Shown: one piece after another, positions 62,133-64,000 of the stretch
Position numbering within the stretch: position 1 is the first letter of the stretch
Layout of the letters: each line of letters opens with the position of its first letter
Origin: Holophagales bacterium
Lineage (GTDB): Bacteria; Acidobacteriota; Thermoanaerobaculia; UBA5066
Reading direction: 5' to 3'
Length of the DNA: 64,000 nt
NCBI GenBank assembly: GCA_016714815.1
Contig: JADKBZ010000008.1
Location: forward strand, 186,001 to 250,000
Program-made: the position numbers and the translations under genes
Notes under the pieces: generated by a model
Told to the model about the DNA's origin: nothing
Seen by the model: the letters and a program-made list of their open reading frames with translations, nothing else
Databases searched by the model: none

Positions 62133-62158
62133 TTTGGTTCCCCTCTGCATGGATCCGA

Positions 62159-62361
62159 GCGGGTGGGAGGGGTATCCCGCGAGCGAGCGTCCGAGCACGC
62201 GCGGGGCCCCGCACGGCTCCGCGAGCAGGCCGCCGGATCAGGCGAGCGCGCGCGTGCAACGAGCGAAGCGAGGCGTTCGCGCTCGCCCCGGCGGACCGCG
62301 CAGCGGGGCCGATGCGGGTCGCGCGGCGCAGGGCTCGCCGTGGGATACCCCTCCCGCCCGC
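62159..62361 (+). repeat. Fold-back element E2
   Basis: Arms of 20 bp at 62159-62178 (core GGGAGGGGTATCCC) and 62342-62361 are inverted with a single G-T pair. The interior is homologous to the complement of E1. The arm sequences of E1 and E2 differ, yet each is self-complementary, as expected if the stem itself is what is conserved. Confidence 0.65.
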
Positions 62362-62393
62362 GACTCGTGCGGCACGGTGAAGTGGATGGACAT

Positions 62394-62447
62394 CTCTCCG
62401 GTCTCTCCGGTCCCTCCGGTCTCTCCGGTCTCTCCGGTCTCTCCGGT
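62394..62447. repeat. 9-bp tandem repeat, six units
   Basis: CTCTCCGGT is repeated six times without gaps, one unit carrying CCCTCCGGT. It lies in the gene-free stretch, so copy number may vary between strains. Confidence 0.85.
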
Positions 62448-62501
62448 CCCCGCTCCGTCACCCTCCGCCGGCCTGGTCCGCCCCGGGCCTGCGATTGGAA
62501 A

Positions 62502-62529
62502 AGGCCCGCCGGGTTTCCCCGGCGGGCCT
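62502..62529 (-). terminator. Rho-independent terminator of the coiled-coil lipoprotein gene
   Basis: On the minus strand AGGCCCGCCGGG-GAAA-CCCGGCGGGCCT is followed by TTTTCC. It begins 30 bp after the stop of the lipoprotein gene. Confidence 0.85.
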
Positions 62530-62558
62530 CTGTTTCACCTCGGGTATGGGGAGGGGCG

Positions 62559-63500
62559 TCAGTCCTTGTACTTCACGACGAGGAACTTCTCGCCGGACCA
62601 GAACTTTGCCGCGTCGAGGATCTTGAGCGTCGTGTTCTTCTCGTCGGCCGCAACGACCTCGTAGCTTCCCGCCGGGTGGGACGAGAGGACCTGGACCTTC
62701 TTCAGCGGGGCGGCGATGGAGAACTCCGTGTCCTTGGTGATGTCGATTTCCTTGAAGATCTCCGGGTCGAACTTGCCGGTCTGCACCCAGCTGCCGCGCA
62801 TCCCGAGGAAGGCGCCCTTCTTCTCGATGACGCCCTTGGCCTGAAGCTCCTTCTGGCCGGCGATCGCCACCTGCGCGGTGTTGATCGTCTTGGTCTGGGT
62901 CTCGATGACGGTTTCCTTCTCCGCGATCGTCGCCGTCTGCTGCTCGACGGTCTGGGTCAGCCCGAGGACCTTCGTCTCGAGCTCGCCGATCATCGTCTCC
63001 TTCTCCTCGAGGGACTTCTTCATCTCGCCGATGAGACGCTCCATCGAGGTGACCTGCCCTTCGAGCTCGGTGACCTTCTGGCCGGAGGCCTTCGCCTTCG
63101 CGAGGGCGTCCTTCTTCTCCTGCTCGAGCCTGGCGAGCTTCTCGAGGTTCTGCTTGATCGCCTTGCGGATCGCCTCGATCTCGGTCTTCAGCTCGTCGCG
63201 CCGGGTGCTGCGCGGCTTGCCTTCCTGGACGACCTCGATGGAGCTGCGGACGATCTGGAGCTCCTTGGCGCGAAGCTCCTCGAGGCTCGTGGCGACCTCG
63301 TCGAGGGTCGTCTGCATCTCGGTGCTCTCGACGCCGGCCGAGGTCAGCTGCCCCTCGAGCTGCTGCTTCTCCTGCGAGAGCTTCTGGTTGTCGGTCTTCA
63401 GCTGCTCGATTTCCTTCTTCCAGCCGCAGCCCCCGAGGGCGAGCGCGGCGGCGAGGATCCCGGCAAAGGCGACGCGCGTCGCGGTGATCCCGTGGCTCAT
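62559..63500 (-). CDS. Coiled-coil lipoprotein of unknown function
   Basis: 313 residues. The ATG at 63500 is chosen because GAGGAGG lies just upstream; a start five codons earlier is possible. The signal ends in a lipobox (AAALALGGC), so Cys is lipidated and the protein tethered to a membrane. Residues of about 25-215 are an almost continuous coiled coil (EIEQLKTDNQKLSQEKQQLE, LEKLARLEQEKKDALAKAKA, MIGELETKVLGLTQTVEQQT). The last 100 residues form a globular beta-type domain (GMRGSWVQTGKFDPEIFKEI, VQVLSSHPAGSYEVVAADEK, WSGEKFLVVKYKD). No named family is recognised; a periplasmic spacer or scaffold role fits. Confidence 0.9.
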   Translation of the reverse strand: MSHGITATRVAFAGILAAALALGGCGWKKEIEQLKTDNQKLSQEKQQLEGQLTSAGVESTEMQTTLDEVATSLEELRAKELQIVRSSIEVVQEGKPRSTRRDELKTEIEAIRKAIKQNLEKLARLEQEKKDALAKAKASGQKVTELEGQVTSMERLIGEMKKSLEEKETMIGELETKVLGLTQTVEQQTATIAEKETVIETQTKTINTAQVAIAGQKELQAKGVIEKKGAFLGMRGSWVQTGKFDPEIFKEIDITKDTEFSIAAPLKKVQVLSSHPAGSYEVVAADEKNTTLKILDAAKFWSGEKFLVVKYKD

Positions 63501-63609
63501 GGTTTTCCTCCTCATCGATAGAGAGCTTTTTCTGGTACCTCTGGGTGACGGAGGAGACTACTCCAACCCGGCGCCGGACGGTTCGCGGAACGATAAACTC
63601 GTTTCCGGC

Positions 63610-64000
63610 GTGCGGAGAAGACGGCTCGGGCTCGGCATCCTCGGCTGCGTGGCGCTCTGCGCGGCGGCCGGTGCCCCCCTCCACGCCGCCCCGGGAGAGC
63701 GGGGGCTCCGGGCCGTCCGGACCTTCGGCCCCGACGATTTCGGCGCCCGGTCGCGCTGCACCTCCGTCACCCTCAGCCGGCGCGGTCTCCTCTACGCCGG
63801 CAACCAGGAAGGGGTCCTGGAGTACGACGGCGTCTCCTGGCGGCTGATCCCGGTCGCGAACCGGACGATCGCCTGGTCCGTGGACGTCGACTCGCACGAC
63901 CGGGTCATGGTGGGAGCGATGGAGGAGCTCGGCCTCCTCGAGCCCGACGCCCACGCCCAGCTGCGCTTTCGCTCCCTCCTCCCTCTCGTCCCGCCGGAGG
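63610..64000 (+). CDS. N-terminal part of a propeller-type sensor/regulator (cut by window end)
   Basis: The frame from the GTG at 63610 has a signal-like start (RRRRLGLGILGCVALCAAAG) and stays open to base 64000, giving 130 residues. GLLYAGNQEGVLEYDGVSWR, then DVDSHDRVMVGAMEELGLLE match the first blades of two-component-regulator beta-propellers, as in 'YYY'-motif hybrid kinases and transcription factors. The C-terminal signalling part lies beyond the window. The start is uncertain and no strong ribosome-binding site was seen. Confidence 0.7.
   Translation, partial: MRRRRLGLGILGCVALCAAAGAPLHAAPGERGLRAVRTFGPDDFGARSRCTSVTLSRRGLLYAGNQEGVLEYDGVSWRLIPVANRTIAWSVDVDSHDRVMVGAMEELGLLEPDAHAQLRFRSLLPLVPPE

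Noticed and set aside
62394..62447. CRISPR-like repeats
   Set aside because: Units of 9 bp without spacers; no cas genes in the window.
61682..62461. Small open frames in the gene-free stretch between the transporter and lipoprotein genes
   Set aside because: Composition is almost only Arg, Pro, Ala, Ser and Gly, without ribosome-binding sites, and the frames run through repeats and fold-back elements.

Overview
This 64 kb window is high-GC chromosomal DNA from a Gram-negative-type bacterium. Outer-membrane or exported features include an OmpA-family protein, a lipobox lipoprotein, secreted proteins and a FecR-like protein. The mixture of S9 peptidases, exported proteins with a recurring 'F-x-x-x-TPCR-x-x-DT' domain, ECF sigma circuits and NtrC-type control resembles Acidobacteriota, perhaps class Thermoanaerobaculia. 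That assignment is inference from gene style; there is no rRNA or other marker to settle it. I saw no tRNA, rRNA, CRISPR array, prophage or replication origin.

Layout. Positions 1-10 kb carry the end of an S9 peptidase, an OmpA-domain protein, typA, an ECF sigma/anti-sigma pair with a LiaF-like membrane protein, a rhomboid-like protein coupled to mutL, and a decayed DUF4160 gene next to an intact DUF2442 gene. Positions 10-25 kb carry an exported multidomain protein, a membrane metalloprotease, pepD, the gltB-gltD glutamate synthase operon and an MscS-type channel with a cyclic-nucleotide-binding domain. At 24.9-27.6 kb a ribbon-helix-helix antitoxin precedes a Doc toxin truncated near a DDE transposase, followed by about 0.9 kb of palindrome-rich DNA without genes.

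Positions 28-42 kb are one giant minus-strand gene (4,612 codons) for an exported protein with about 18 Ig-like repeats, carboxypeptidase-regulatory-like domains, two jelly-roll-like domains, a PPC-like domain and a C-terminal HExxHxxG metalloprotease motif. A small membrane protein gene overlaps its 3' end. Positions 42-51 kb hold an S9 peptidase, a PLP trans-sulfuration enzyme, and a minus-strand run of thioredoxin-like protein, TPP-dependent decarboxylase, ECF sigma factor, zinc-finger anti-sigma, STN-domain protein and YdcF-like protein. The last four are tightly packed, three of them with 4-nt overlaps.

Positions 51-59 kb hold a secreted protein, a FecR/collagen-like protein divergent from a CHASE2 histidine kinase and an NtrC-type regulator, then a sigma-54-like promoter ahead of a repetitive secreted protein and a DUF2202 ferritin-like protein. 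This reads as one envelope-signalling locus. Positions 59-64 kb hold an exported beta-rich protein, an AI-2E-family transporter, a gene-free stretch with two related fold-back elements of about 200 bp, a coiled-coil lipoprotein, and the start of a propeller-type sensor.

Dispersed short repeats ending in GGGGTC(T/A)GGTCT are found at five intergenic or gene-end sites and look like REP/RAYT-type palindromic elements. Most gene-free gaps are short; those above 300 bp are described individually.
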